Made by a program: the position numbers and the translations under genes. DNA of 57,860 nt from an uncultured Bacteroidales bacterium (GTDB lineage: Bacteria > Bacteroidota > Bacteroidia > Bacteroidales > UBA932), in the NCBI GenBank assembly GCA_900316525.1, contig ONDF01000030.1, positions 1 to 57,860 on the forward strand, written 5' to 3'. The notes under the pieces were generated by a model that had not been told where the DNA came from, ran no database searches, and saw nothing but the letters and a program-made list of their open reading frames with translations. This document shows, in pieces, positions 34,865 through 43,863 of this stretch. How positions within the stretch are numbered: position 1 is the stretch's first letter; each line of letters starts with the position of its first letter.

Positions 34865-36483
34865 AGCTTGGTGGGGATTACCTGCAGACGGTCTTTGTAG
34901 ATGGACTTCAGGCGCGCGACGGCGTCGTGGAAGGACATCCGCTCGTCGCCGTTGATGATGTTGCCGCCGTTCTGGGAGGCGTCTTCGGCGGGATTCCACA
35001 TCGCGAAATTGAGCTTGGCCGACTCCGTCAGGAGCCGCTCGCACTCGTCCATATAGTCCGGAATGGTCTGCAGCTTGGGCAGCAGTTCGTTGAACCGGGC
35101 CTTCAGCTTCGCCTCGAAGGCCGGGTCCTGCCGCAGGCGGCCGTACCAGATGGCGCTGTGGTTGATGAGGCCCGTGCGGGCCTGGGGGGAGGTGTTGTAG
35201 GAAAGGACGCCCCAGTCGAAGTCCCAGCAGGGGCCGGCGACCAGCTTGCCGCCGCGGTCCTTGTGCATGAACACGCTGCCGGGATTGCCCAGCTCGTGAT
35301 TGCCCATCACCTCGAAGACGATCCAGTAGTCGATGAAAGAATCGATGTCGATGTACTTCGCATACCCCTTTTCCGGGTCCTTGAAGTTGTTGCCGTACAG
35401 CACATTGGCCGTCTCGGAGATGTAGCCCTTGATGTAGGTGAGCTGCTGCGGGGTGAGGTCGTCCGGGTCCGGATACTTGACCCCGAAGGGGATGCCGTTC
35501 CCCCACTGGTTGTTGTGCCCGTGCGGGTCGGTCCACTGGACCTCGTTGTCATAGTGGAAGTCCAGCTCGAGCAGGTAGCCGCCGGTGACGGCGTCGCCGA
35601 CGTTGTCCTGCGGCGTCATCTCGGTGATGGCCACCCGGTGGTTGTCCACCCGCACCTGCTCGATCAGCAGGTACGAACCCATGTGCTTCCCGTTCAGGAC
35701 CAGTTCCACCGGCTGGCAGCCGGGCGTCCACGCGAGGTTTGACATCATCGACGCCACCTTCATCGACACGAGGTTCCGCATCAGGGTCCGGTCCATGAAG
35801 TTCGCCAGCAGCACCCAGCGCTTGTGCTTGTGCATCCCGAAGATGTGCTGCTTCTCGTCCAGCTTGATCAGATACGGTTTCTTGGGCCAGTACCAGGTCG
35901 TATTGCCGCGGCCGCGGATTTCGCAGGACGTGGCGTCGAGGCCCTCGAGCTCCTCCGTTCCCCGGATCTTCAGGGAAGCCTTCACATACGTTTCCTTGGA
36001 AGTGACGGGCTTGCTTCCCTGGGTGTCGACATAGACGACGGGAAGGCCGGTCCTGACGGTTCCGGGCGGGTCCGCCTCGGAGAACACCCGGAAAGCCGAG
36101 GATTGGACAACATATTCGTTGCCCGTGGACGCATTGCGCTGAATGATGGCCAGGCGCACGTTCAGGTCGTAGTTCTTCCCTTTCCCGGCATCCTGGATGA
36201 CGGCTTGATACACGCCTCTTTCCGCGCCCCGGACAATCTCCCGGAGGGAGAACTCGTCCGGCTCCCTGCCGCCGTCCTGCAGCAGTTTCACTTCCTGGAA
36301 CGTCGCGTCCTTGTCCTCCACCACGAAGGGAAGGGTGACGTTCCCCCCGGGAGGAATCTCCAAGTCCGAAGCCTCCACGCGCACCGTGCGCACCACCGGC
36401 GTGTTGTCGACGGGCTCTTCTTTACCCGTGCAGGCGGCACAGACCAGTGCCGCCCACAGGATTGCGCGAAGGCTCTTTTTCAT
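34861..36483 (-). CDS. CotH kinase-like lipoprotein of the polysaccharide locus
   Basis: A 540-residue lipoprotein (signal ending in LVCAAC). Residues 30-160 are beta-rich, with no fimbrillin-like W-x-x-GD motif. The CotH domain follows: EIRGRGNTTWYWPKKPYLIK, RWVLLANFMDRTLMRN, EVMGNHELGNPGSVFMHKD and AGPCWDFDWG, the last being the likely metal-binding loop. It is the last gene of the minus-strand susC-susD-GH16-GH3 cluster, 7 bases after the GH3 gene, so it is almost surely cotranscribed. The family has been found in many Bacteroidota glycan loci; whether it acts on protein or glycan is not known to me. Confidence 0.88.
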   Translation of the reverse strand: MKKSLRAILWAALVCAACTGKEEPVDNTPVVRTVRVEASDLEIPPGGNVTLPFVVEDKDATFQEVKLLQDGGREPDEFSLREIVRGAERGVYQAVIQDAGKGKNYDLNVRLAIIQRNASTGNEYVVQSSAFRVFSEADPPGTVRTGLPVVYVDTQGSKPVTSKETYVKASLKIRGTEELEGLDATSCEIRGRGNTTWYWPKKPYLIKLDEKQHIFGMHKHKRWVLLANFMDRTLMRNLVSMKVASMMSNLAWTPGCQPVELVLNGKHMGSYLLIEQVRVDNHRVAITEMTPQDNVGDAVTGGYLLELDFHYDNEVQWTDPHGHNNQWGNGIPFGVKYPDPDDLTPQQLTYIKGYISETANVLYGNNFKDPEKGYAKYIDIDSFIDYWIVFEVMGNHELGNPGSVFMHKDRGGKLVAGPCWDFDWGVLSYNTSPQARTGLINHSAIWYGRLRQDPAFEAKLKARFNELLPKLQTIPDYMDECERLLTESAKLNFAMWNPAEDASQNGGNIINGDERMSFHDAVARLKSIYKDRLQVIPTKL

Positions 36484-36490
36484 CGGGCTT

Positions 36491-38734
36491 TTACTTTACT
36501 TCAAAGGAGACCGGTTTCCCGGAGGCGCTGTCCCCGGCCACCCAAAGCTGGAATTCGCCGGGTTCCACCTTCTTCACGCCGTCCAGGCCCACGAAGGCCA
36601 GGTCGCTGACCGGGATGCCAACCGTCAAGGTCCGGCTTTCCCCGGGTTCCAGGGCGACGCGTTCGAAGTGCTTCAGCTCCTTGACCGGGCGGGTGATGGA
36701 ACCCACCAGATCCCGGACGTAGATCTGCACAACCTCCGTGCCAGCGCAGGCGCCGGTGTTGGCCAAAGTGAAGGAAACCTGCACGGTGTCCTCCGTCCCG
36801 TACGCCTCCCGGTCCAAAGCGATGCCGGAATAGGCGAAAGTCGTGTAGCTGAGGCCGTAACCGAAGGGGAACAGCGGATAGGCGCCGTAGTCCAGGTAAT
36901 AGGACGTATTGCCGAGCGAGGTCTGGCCGGCCTCTTCCGGGATGTCGTCCAGCAGGGTTTCGCCGTTGTAGGGGCGTCCCGTCATGTTGTGGCTGTAATA
37001 GAGCGGCGCCTGGCCCACGGTGCGCAGGAAGGTGACCGGGGTCTTTCCGGAAGGATTCACGTCGCCGAACAGCAGGTTCGCCAGCGCGGGACCGCCCATC
37101 GTTCCGGGATGGAACGCGTACAGCAGCGCGCCGCAGTTGGGCAGGTCGCGCTCGATGGTGAGCGGCCGGCCGGCCATCACGGTCGCGACGACCGGCTTGC
37201 CCGTGGCCTTCAGGGCGGCGAGCAGTTCGCTCTGGGAGCCCTTCAGGTTCAGGTCGGCCAGGGAATGCGCCTCGCCGGAGAGGATGGCTTCCTCGCCGAG
37301 GAACACCAGGACGACGTCGGCGCGGCGGGCGGCGGCGACCACGTCGTCGAAACGCTCCCGCCGGCTGCGGCTGTTCTTGAGTCCCTGGACATAGGTCACC
37401 TTCCCCGGGAAACGCTCCTGCAGGGCCTTCAGCGGCGTGACGGTATGGGCCGACTGGCCGTCAAAGGCCCAGGTGCCCAGCTGTTCGTGCGGCGCATCGG
37501 CCATCGGGCCCGTCACCAGGATGTTGCGGACGGCACCGGCCTTCAGGGGCAGCACGCCGTCGTTCTTGAGCAGGATGGCCGACTCTTCCGCGGTCTTCTG
37601 CGCCGCCGCGAGATGCTCCGGCGCGTACTGGACCGCCTTGCCGGCCTCCACGTCCACATACGGGTTCTCGAACAGGCCCAGGAGGATCTTCACGCGCAGG
37701 ATATTGCGCACGGCCTGGTCGATGGCGGATTCCTTGACGGCCCCGCTGTGCACCAGCTCTTCCAGGTGCGACAGGAAGCCGTAGGTCATCATGTCCATGT
37801 CGACACCGGCCTCCAGGGATTTCCGGGCGACGTCCTTGCGGTCCGTGCCGAAACCGTGGTTGATCATCTCGCCCATCGAGTTCCAGTCGGTGACCACGAG
37901 GCCGTCGAAGCCCCATTCGCCGCGGAGGACGTCCTTCACGAGGAAGACGTTGCCCGTGGACGGGACGCCGTCATTGTCGTTGAAGGAGGTCATCAGCGTG
38001 AGCGCGCCGGCCTTCACGGCCGCCTCGAAAGGCGGGAGGTACACATTCCGCAGCTGGCGTTCCGTCAGGAACGTGCTGTTGTAGTCCCGCCCGCCTTCCG
38101 CGGCGCCGTAGCCGGCGAAATGCTTGATGCAGGCCGCCATCGACGTGGCGTCCGACAGGTCGCCCTGATAGCCGCGGACCATCGCCTCGGCCATCTTGGT
38201 GTCCAGCCAGGTGTCCTCTCCGCTTCCTTCCGCGATGCGGCCCCAGCGCGGGTCCCGCGCGATGTCCAGCATCGGCGAGAAGGTCCATCGGACCCCCTGC
38301 CCGGTCGCCTCGACGGAGGCCACACGGGCGCCCGCCTCCACGAGGGCAGGGTCGAAGGTCGACGCCAACCCCAGCGGAATGGGGAAAACCGTGTGGAACC
38401 CGTGGATGACGTCCCGGCCCACGAGGAGCGGAATCCCGAGACGGGACTCCTCCACGCAGATGCGCTGGAACTCATTGACCTTCACCGGGTCCACCTCGTT
38501 CAGGATGGACCCGATCTGGCCCTTGCGGAGGGCGTCGGCATAGTTGGCCACCTCGCCGCCGGCGGAGACCTGGTTCATCTGGCCGATCTTCTCGGCCAGG
38601 GTCATCCGGGAAAGGAGCTGGTCCACGCGGCGCTCCACCTCGGGCGAAGCCCCCACGGTGGAGGGCTTGCGCTCGGCGCAGGAGACGGTCGCCGCCAACA
38701 GGGACGCCACGAAAAGGATGCGGATTGCTTTCAT
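36491..38734 (-). CDS. GH3 family beta-glucosidase (lipoprotein)
   Basis: A 747-residue glycoside hydrolase family 3 enzyme, typically an exo-acting beta-glucosidase. The lipoprotein signal ends at VSC (about residue 19). The N-terminal barrel carries DVIHGFHTVFPIPLGLAS, RWGRIAEGSGEDTWL, IKHFAGYGAAEGGRDYN and the nucleophile loop GLVVTDWNSMGE with Asp283. The alpha/beta sandwich follows (VVATVMAGRPLTIE), and the C-terminal fibronectin III-like domain ends the protein (VVQIYVRDLVGSITRPVKEL). It lies 3 bases after the GH16 gene. Together they would take a beta-glucan from polymer to glucose. Confidence 0.95.
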   Translation of the reverse strand: MKAIRILFVASLLAATVSCAERKPSTVGASPEVERRVDQLLSRMTLAEKIGQMNQVSAGGEVANYADALRKGQIGSILNEVDPVKVNEFQRICVEESRLGIPLLVGRDVIHGFHTVFPIPLGLASTFDPALVEAGARVASVEATGQGVRWTFSPMLDIARDPRWGRIAEGSGEDTWLDTKMAEAMVRGYQGDLSDATSMAACIKHFAGYGAAEGGRDYNSTFLTERQLRNVYLPPFEAAVKAGALTLMTSFNDNDGVPSTGNVFLVKDVLRGEWGFDGLVVTDWNSMGEMINHGFGTDRKDVARKSLEAGVDMDMMTYGFLSHLEELVHSGAVKESAIDQAVRNILRVKILLGLFENPYVDVEAGKAVQYAPEHLAAAQKTAEESAILLKNDGVLPLKAGAVRNILVTGPMADAPHEQLGTWAFDGQSAHTVTPLKALQERFPGKVTYVQGLKNSRSRRERFDDVVAAARRADVVLVFLGEEAILSGEAHSLADLNLKGSQSELLAALKATGKPVVATVMAGRPLTIERDLPNCGALLYAFHPGTMGGPALANLLFGDVNPSGKTPVTFLRTVGQAPLYYSHNMTGRPYNGETLLDDIPEEAGQTSLGNTSYYLDYGAYPLFPFGYGLSYTTFAYSGIALDREAYGTEDTVQVSFTLANTGACAGTEVVQIYVRDLVGSITRPVKELKHFERVALEPGESRTLTVGIPVSDLAFVGLDGVKKVEPGEFQLWVAGDSASGKPVSFEVK

Positions 38735-38737
38735 CTT

Positions 38738-39862
38738 CTATTTCTTCTTGAAAACGCGGACATAGTCCACTTCGTAGGTGGCCGGAAGACCGTTCGGGTC
38801 CGTCGTGCCGCCCATGTTCCCGCCCCAGGCCATGTTGAACTTGAGGTAGAAGGGGGCGTCGAACGGCCAGGAATCATGTCCCTTGCCTTCGTTCTTGAAG
38901 ACCAGGTGCTGCTTTCCGTCCACATAGAATTTCATTTCGGAGGCCGTCCATTCCAGCGCATAGACGTGGAATTCGGAGGCCGCGTTCGCCACGGGCTGGA
39001 CGTGGGTCTTCTGTGTCCCGGCCGGCCAGTTGTAGGCCTTGCAATGGATGCTGGAAGAGCTCTTGTCCTTGCCCTGGGTGCTGATGGCGTACTCCATGAT
39101 GTCGATTTCGCCGTCGCCGGGCCAGCTCGTGAAGTTCTTCGGCATCATCCAGAAGGCGGGCCAGGTGCCCTTCACGTCGGACACCTTGATCCGGGCCTCG
39201 AACCAGCCGTACTGCCAGGCGCGCTGGGTGTTCATCCGGATGGAATTGACCTCGGAGCCGATCCGGCGGGCCTGGATCTTCAGCGTGCCCTCGGAGATGA
39301 AGGCCAGGTCGATCCCGTCCTTGGAGCCGGCCACATAGACCTGGCTCTCGTTGTTTCCCCAGCCACCGCCGCCGGTCTCGTACCACCAGTCCGCGAGGGA
39401 CGGTTTCCCGTTATCCTCGAACTCCTCGTGCCAGTCCAGCACGTAGCCGTCCGGGACCACGATCTCGCCCGGATCCGGCGGGAGGTCTTCGTTGCTGAAT
39501 CCCTGCTTGACAGGGACTTCCAGCGTCTTGGCCCCGTACCGGAAGGTCACGATGGTTTCCCGCTCCTTGCCGGTCCGGTTGGTGGCCAGGTTGACCTTCA
39601 CGTCCGAGGCGCCCTTGATGCCGCCCGAAGGGGTCACCGTGCACCAGTCCTTATCGGCGGACGAGACACCCCAGTCCCCGGTCGCATTGACGGACAGGAC
39701 CGCCGTCTGCGCCTGGTAATTGACGTTGACGCTGGAGGGGCTGACCGTCAGCGTGGTCTCGGAGGCCGACGGGACCGGCTCCGTGCCGCACCCGCAGGAG
39801 AAGTTGAAAAGGGTTGCCGCGCAGAGCGGCAGCAACCCTTTGATATTCGAGGCCAGACGCAT
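38738..39862 (-). CDS. GH16 family endo-beta-glucanase (laminarinase-like) with BACON-type domain
   Basis: A 374-residue lipoprotein. The signal ends in a Cys-rich stretch (FNFSCGCG). Residues 35-120 look like a BACON/Ig-like beta-sandwich (SSVNVNYQAQTAVLSVNATG and DWCTVTPSGGIKG). Residues 140-374 are a GH16 jelly roll: LDWHEEFEDNG, YGWFEARIKV, GTWPAFWMMP, and the catalytic motif GEIDIMEY with Glu252 as nucleophile, Asp254, and Glu257 as acid/base. The subgroup with this motif commonly cleaves laminarin or mixed-linkage beta-glucans. Its ATG overlaps the stop of the glycan-binding lipoprotein gene. Confidence 0.94.
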   Translation of the reverse strand: MRLASNIKGLLPLCAATLFNFSCGCGTEPVPSASETTLTVSPSSVNVNYQAQTAVLSVNATGDWGVSSADKDWCTVTPSGGIKGASDVKVNLATNRTGKERETIVTFRYGAKTLEVPVKQGFSNEDLPPDPGEIVVPDGYVLDWHEEFEDNGKPSLADWWYETGGGGWGNNESQVYVAGSKDGIDLAFISEGTLKIQARRIGSEVNSIRMNTQRAWQYGWFEARIKVSDVKGTWPAFWMMPKNFTSWPGDGEIDIMEYAISTQGKDKSSSSIHCKAYNWPAGTQKTHVQPVANAASEFHVYALEWTASEMKFYVDGKQHLVFKNEGKGHDSWPFDAPFYLKFNMAWGGNMGGTTDPNGLPATYEVDYVRVFKKK

Positions 39863-42333
39863 TACTTGACGCGCTTGAAGACGTACTGCCAGGCGATGGA
39901 GCCGCCGTTGTTGCCGGTCGCCGTGTAGGTCATCAGGACCAGCTGGTCGGCCGTGCAGGACTTGACATAGAGCCAGGGCTCATCCTCGAAGGCGTTGTTC
40001 GGAATGTAGGTGAAGAGGCCGCCGTCGGCGAGCTTGATCACGTCGAGGTCGTTCTCTTCGTCGAGGGTGAAGTCCCAGGTCGTCTTCTCGTTCGTGTAGA
40101 GGAAGTCGTCGCCGTAGGGAGAGTCGCCCTTGCGGTCGTTCAGGAAGGTCACGTCCTTGTTCATGTAGGAGAAACCGTCCACCGGGTCCAGGGTGTACTT
40201 GCCGTCGGCCGTGAAGGTGATGGTGTCGTCGTACATGTGGGCGTTGTCCTTGCAGTGCGCCTCACCGTTCCACCAGCCCAGGGGGTTGCCCAGGTCGGGG
40301 CCGCAGCCGAAGTGGCCGTTCTGGTCCGGATCCCAGGCCCAGGTGCCGACGAGCGCCGCATCCAGCGAACCGGGTTCGCCACCGCCGCCCTGGCCTTCCT
40401 TGGGACGGAAGATCATCTGCCAGCAGATGCCGTCGAACTTGGCGACCACCACCAGCTTGTCCTTGGTGTTCTCCTTGATGTAGAGCTTCGTAGGCGTATC
40501 CAGGACGGCCTTGTTCGGGACATAGCCGAAGAAAATGCCGGCCGGGAGCTCGATGTAGTCGCCGTCGTCGTCGCTGTCCAGCGTGTAAGTCGCCTCCTGC
40601 GGATCGGCGGGAGCGTCATAGTCGCTGTTCTGGCCGCCATCCCACAGCTCGTGGTGATAGTTGGATTCCCAGTTGCAGTAGACCACGCCGTCGGCGCCGG
40701 GGTTGAAGGTGTACTTGCCGTCGGCGAAGAAGGTGAGTTCGTCATCCTTCACGCCGTAGGCGTCCTTCTCGTGGGGGCCGCCGCTCCACCACTCGGTGGG
40801 GTTGCCGAGGCTGCCGCCGCAGCCCATGTAGCCCGCGGACTCGTTGTCATAGACCCACGTCTTGCTGGTGACGCCGAAGAGGGGATCCTCGGCGACGGGC
40901 GCGCCGTCGCGGGGCTTGAAGATCAGCTGCCAGCAGATGCCGCTGAACTTGGCGACGAGGACCATCTTCGTCTCCGTCAGTTCGGTGACGTACAGGCGGG
41001 TGGGCTCGCTCAGGATGGCCTTGTTGGCCACATAGCTGAAGAAGATGCCGGCCGGAAGCTCGATGTAGTCGCCGTCGGCGTCGGAGCCGAGGGTGTAGGT
41101 CGAGGTCTGGACCTCGGCGGGGGCGTCATAGTCGCTGTTCTGGCCGCCGTCCCACAGCTCGTGGTGATAGTCGGACTCCCAGTTGCAGTAGACCACGCCG
41201 TCGGCGCCCGGATCGAACACGTACTTGCCGTCCTTGAAGAAGGTCAGGACATCGTCGGTCACGCCCTTGTCATCCTTCTCGTGCGGAGCGGCGCTCCACC
41301 ACTCGAGCGGATTGCCGAGGCTTCCGCCGCAGCCCATGTAGCCCGCGGACTCGTTGTCCAGGACCCAGGCCTTGCTCTCCTTGCCGAAGAGCGGGTCGTC
41401 GGCGCCGGCGATGGAACCTTCCGGAACGAACTCGTAGTAGAAGGAGATGCCGTCCGCGTTGGTCGGGGTCGAAGCGGTCGCCATGAACTGAAGCTTCTTC
41501 TTCATCGCGCTGGTCTTGGTCTCCAGGATCTGGTAGCGCGGCTCGTCCACGAGGGACTTGTGCACGACATAGGACAGGATGCTGCCCGGGTCGAGCACGA
41601 GGAAGATCTCCTCGATGCCGGCGTCGTTCCAGTTGTTCTCGAAGGTGAACTTCGTGGTCTTCTTCTCGGCCGGGAAGAGGTAGTCGTCGTCCAGGATCTC
41701 GTGACCCGCGGGATACTCGGCGTCCTTCTTGGCATAGGCCTGGCCGTCGACCGGATCGTAGGTGTAGGTACCGTCGGAGGCGAAGGTCATGAGGTCGTCA
41801 TAGAGGAAGCCCTTCTTGCCGTTGGGCTCGACCTGCCACCAGCCCTTCGGGTCGCCGGCGGGGCCGCAGGCGATGTGCCCGGCCTCGGCGCTGTTCCAGA
41901 TCCAAGTCTGGGAAGCGTTGTTGGAGATGGCCTTGACGTACGGAGCCGGATCGAAAGGATCGCGGTAGGTGTTGTCCAGGGTGAAGGTCTTCACCAGGGA
42001 GCCCTGGGAGATGCCGTTGGCGTTGTAGGCCTTCACTTCCACGGTGTGCTCGCCAGCCTCCCGGAAGCGGAGGGTCACGTTGTTGTCGGTATAGGAGTAC
42101 TTCTTGGAAGCCTTGCCGTCGATCGGCTGGTCACCGAAGATCCACACGGGGACGACCCCCTTGTTGTTCATCACGAAGGTGACGTAGTTGGTCTCCTGGT
42201 CCACGACGATGTTCACGTCCAGATCGGACGCCTGCGGCAGGCCGGCCTGGTTGGGAATCGGGTACTCAGGGGTGCAGGCGGCAGCGGAAACAGCCAGCGC
42301 CGCGATTGCGATATATTGCCAGATTGTTTTCAT
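39862..42333 (-). CDS. Surface glycan-binding-type lipoprotein with four repeats
   Basis: An 823-residue lipoprotein (lipobox SAAAC, residues 16-20) in the SusE/F position of the locus. Residues 35-120 form a PKD-like domain (VPVWIFGDQPIDGKAS, FREAGEHTVEVKAYN). Four repeat units follow at about 140-305, 312-473, 482-643 and 660-823. Each starts with W-x-W/x ... G-H/Y-x-x-CG ... LGNP-x-x-WW and ends with a W-Q-x-I/V-F strand (GICWQLIFKPRDG, AWQYVFKRVK). Units 2 and 3 are nearly identical over long runs (HHELWDGGQNSDYDAPA in both), so they arose by recent duplication. The many exposed Trp suggest glycan contacts (inference). No catalytic residues seen. Confidence 0.88.
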   Translation of the reverse strand: MKTIWQYIAIAALAVSAAACTPEYPIPNQAGLPQASDLDVNIVVDQETNYVTFVMNNKGVVPVWIFGDQPIDGKASKKYSYTDNNVTLRFREAGEHTVEVKAYNANGISQGSLVKTFTLDNTYRDPFDPAPYVKAISNNASQTWIWNSAEAGHIACGPAGDPKGWWQVEPNGKKGFLYDDLMTFASDGTYTYDPVDGQAYAKKDAEYPAGHEILDDDYLFPAEKKTTKFTFENNWNDAGIEEIFLVLDPGSILSYVVHKSLVDEPRYQILETKTSAMKKKLQFMATASTPTNADGISFYYEFVPEGSIAGADDPLFGKESKAWVLDNESAGYMGCGGSLGNPLEWWSAAPHEKDDKGVTDDVLTFFKDGKYVFDPGADGVVYCNWESDYHHELWDGGQNSDYDAPAEVQTSTYTLGSDADGDYIELPAGIFFSYVANKAILSEPTRLYVTELTETKMVLVAKFSGICWQLIFKPRDGAPVAEDPLFGVTSKTWVYDNESAGYMGCGGSLGNPTEWWSGGPHEKDAYGVKDDELTFFADGKYTFNPGADGVVYCNWESNYHHELWDGGQNSDYDAPADPQEATYTLDSDDDGDYIELPAGIFFGYVPNKAVLDTPTKLYIKENTKDKLVVVAKFDGICWQMIFRPKEGQGGGGEPGSLDAALVGTWAWDPDQNGHFGCGPDLGNPLGWWNGEAHCKDNAHMYDDTITFTADGKYTLDPVDGFSYMNKDVTFLNDRKGDSPYGDDFLYTNEKTTWDFTLDEENDLDVIKLADGGLFTYIPNNAFEDEPWLYVKSCTADQLVLMTYTATGNNGGSIAWQYVFKRVK

Positions 42334-42345
42334 GGTTGCCCGGGA

Positions 42346-43851
42346 TTAATAGTTGTTCTGCACGAGGTTCGGATCCTTGTCGATCTCGCCCTGCGGGATG
42401 GGCCAGTACTTCTTGCTCTCGCTCCAGTCGTTCTTGCGCCATTCGTGGTTGGCCGACTTGAGGACGGACGAAGCCAGGCCGCTGCGGACGAGGTCCCAGT
42501 AGCGCTTGCCCTCGCCCACGAACTCCTTGTGGCGCTCCTGGATGATGTCCTCGCGGGACACGCCGGTGTCGTGGCAGTGGGCGCGGTCGCGGACCTGCTT
42601 GAGGTAGCTCGACCCATCCTGTCCGAGGAGAACGGAAAGTTCGGCGGCGTTCAGGAGGGTCTCCGCATAGCGGTAGATGCGCTCGTTGTTGCAGTAGTTC
42701 ACATTGTCGGAAGCCTTGTAACCGTGGTTGCCGCCTTCACGGGCGATGTACTTGCGGTTCCAATAGCCAGTGTCCTGCCAACGCGGGGTGTATTCCGCAC
42801 CGGGGTGCTCCTCCGCATACTTCGCGAAGTTCAGGATGCCGCCATCCTTGCGGATGTCGTCGTCGTCATACATGTCATAGGCGCTCTTGGCGATGGTGCC
42901 GAAGCCCCAGCCCTCGTGGTAGTCGGGCACGTTCTTCGGGGCGGGGATGCCGGTGAGGATGGAGTTCACCTGGCCGCCGGTGGCGATGGAGTTGTCCCAG
43001 TCGCGGATACCGCCTTCGGAGATGTAGTTGATTTCCCAGATGGACTCGGAGCACCACTCGCCGCTCTCTTCCCAGATGCCGGCGAAATCGGACACGAGGG
43101 AATACTGGCCGCTGCTGATGATCTCCTTCATATAGTTGAGGGCGGTCTGGTAGCGGGTCTGGTCGTTCTGGTACAGGACGGCCTCGGTGTACAGCATATA
43201 GGCCATGGCCTTGGTCACGCGGCCTTCGTCGCCCACGTTCGCCTTCATCGGAAGGACGTTCATGGCGATGGCGTCCTCGAGGAGCGCGATGAACTTCGCG
43301 TACACCTCATCGTGGCCGAGCTGGTCGGCAAGGTACGGAGCCACCAGGAGTTCATCCCAGTACGGGATGTTGCCCCAGAGCTTCCACAGCATGTTGTAAT
43401 AGTAGGCCATCAGGACCTTGGCTTCGGCCACATAGAGCTTCTTCGTGGCTTCGGGCACGCCTTCGGCGGTCTCGACATACTTGATGACCGTCGCGGCGCG
43501 GTTGATGCCGGAATAGTTGACCGTCCACATCTGGTTGGGAAGGTCGGTGGAAGTGAGCGTGTAGTAGTGCGTCTTCACGATGATCGGCTGGTCGCCTTCG
43601 TTGGAGCCGCCGGCGTACACGTCGTCGCCCATCACGTCGAAGATGAGGTGGAGGTTGTCATACTGGCCGAAAGCATAGTCGTACCATTCGAGGGGGTCGT
43701 AGGCGGCCACCAGGCACTGGAACAGGCGCTCCGGCGTATTGAAGTACTCGTCCAGCGGGACGGAGCTGTTGTGCCGGGGATTGATGAAATCCTTGGAGCA
43801 GGCGGTCAGCAGGACGGCGAGGGCACTGAGTGCAATAACTATCTTTTTCAT
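42346..43851 (-). CDS. susD: SusD/RagB family outer-membrane lipoprotein
   Basis: A 501-residue nutrient-binding lipoprotein that caps a SusC channel. The lipobox is LLTAC (about residue 18), followed by SKDFINPRHNSSVPLDEYF, the usual SusD start. Internal features include the TPR-like helices (YVAEAKVLMAYYYNMLWKLW), and near the C-terminus RYAETLLNAAELSVLLG and the family signature EFVGEGKRYWDLVRSG. It is 12 bases downstream of susC. Pairing with the SusC above and the GH16/GH3 enzymes points to uptake of beta-glucan oligosaccharides. Confidence 0.95.
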   Translation of the reverse strand: MKKIVIALSALAVLLTACSKDFINPRHNSSVPLDEYFNTPERLFQCLVAAYDPLEWYDYAFGQYDNLHLIFDVMGDDVYAGGSNEGDQPIIVKTHYYTLTSTDLPNQMWTVNYSGINRAATVIKYVETAEGVPEATKKLYVAEAKVLMAYYYNMLWKLWGNIPYWDELLVAPYLADQLGHDEVYAKFIALLEDAIAMNVLPMKANVGDEGRVTKAMAYMLYTEAVLYQNDQTRYQTALNYMKEIISSGQYSLVSDFAGIWEESGEWCSESIWEINYISEGGIRDWDNSIATGGQVNSILTGIPAPKNVPDYHEGWGFGTIAKSAYDMYDDDDIRKDGGILNFAKYAEEHPGAEYTPRWQDTGYWNRKYIAREGGNHGYKASDNVNYCNNERIYRYAETLLNAAELSVLLGQDGSSYLKQVRDRAHCHDTGVSREDIIQERHKEFVGEGKRYWDLVRSGLASSVLKSANHEWRKNDWSESKKYWPIPQGEIDKDPNLVQNNY

Positions 43852-43863
43852 ATCCGTAGTCTG

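Noticed and set aside
36311..39928. A 1205-codon plus-strand frame opposite the GH3 and GH16 genes
   Set aside because: Same reasoning: composition of an antisense shadow, no recognisable motif, opposite two clear enzymes.
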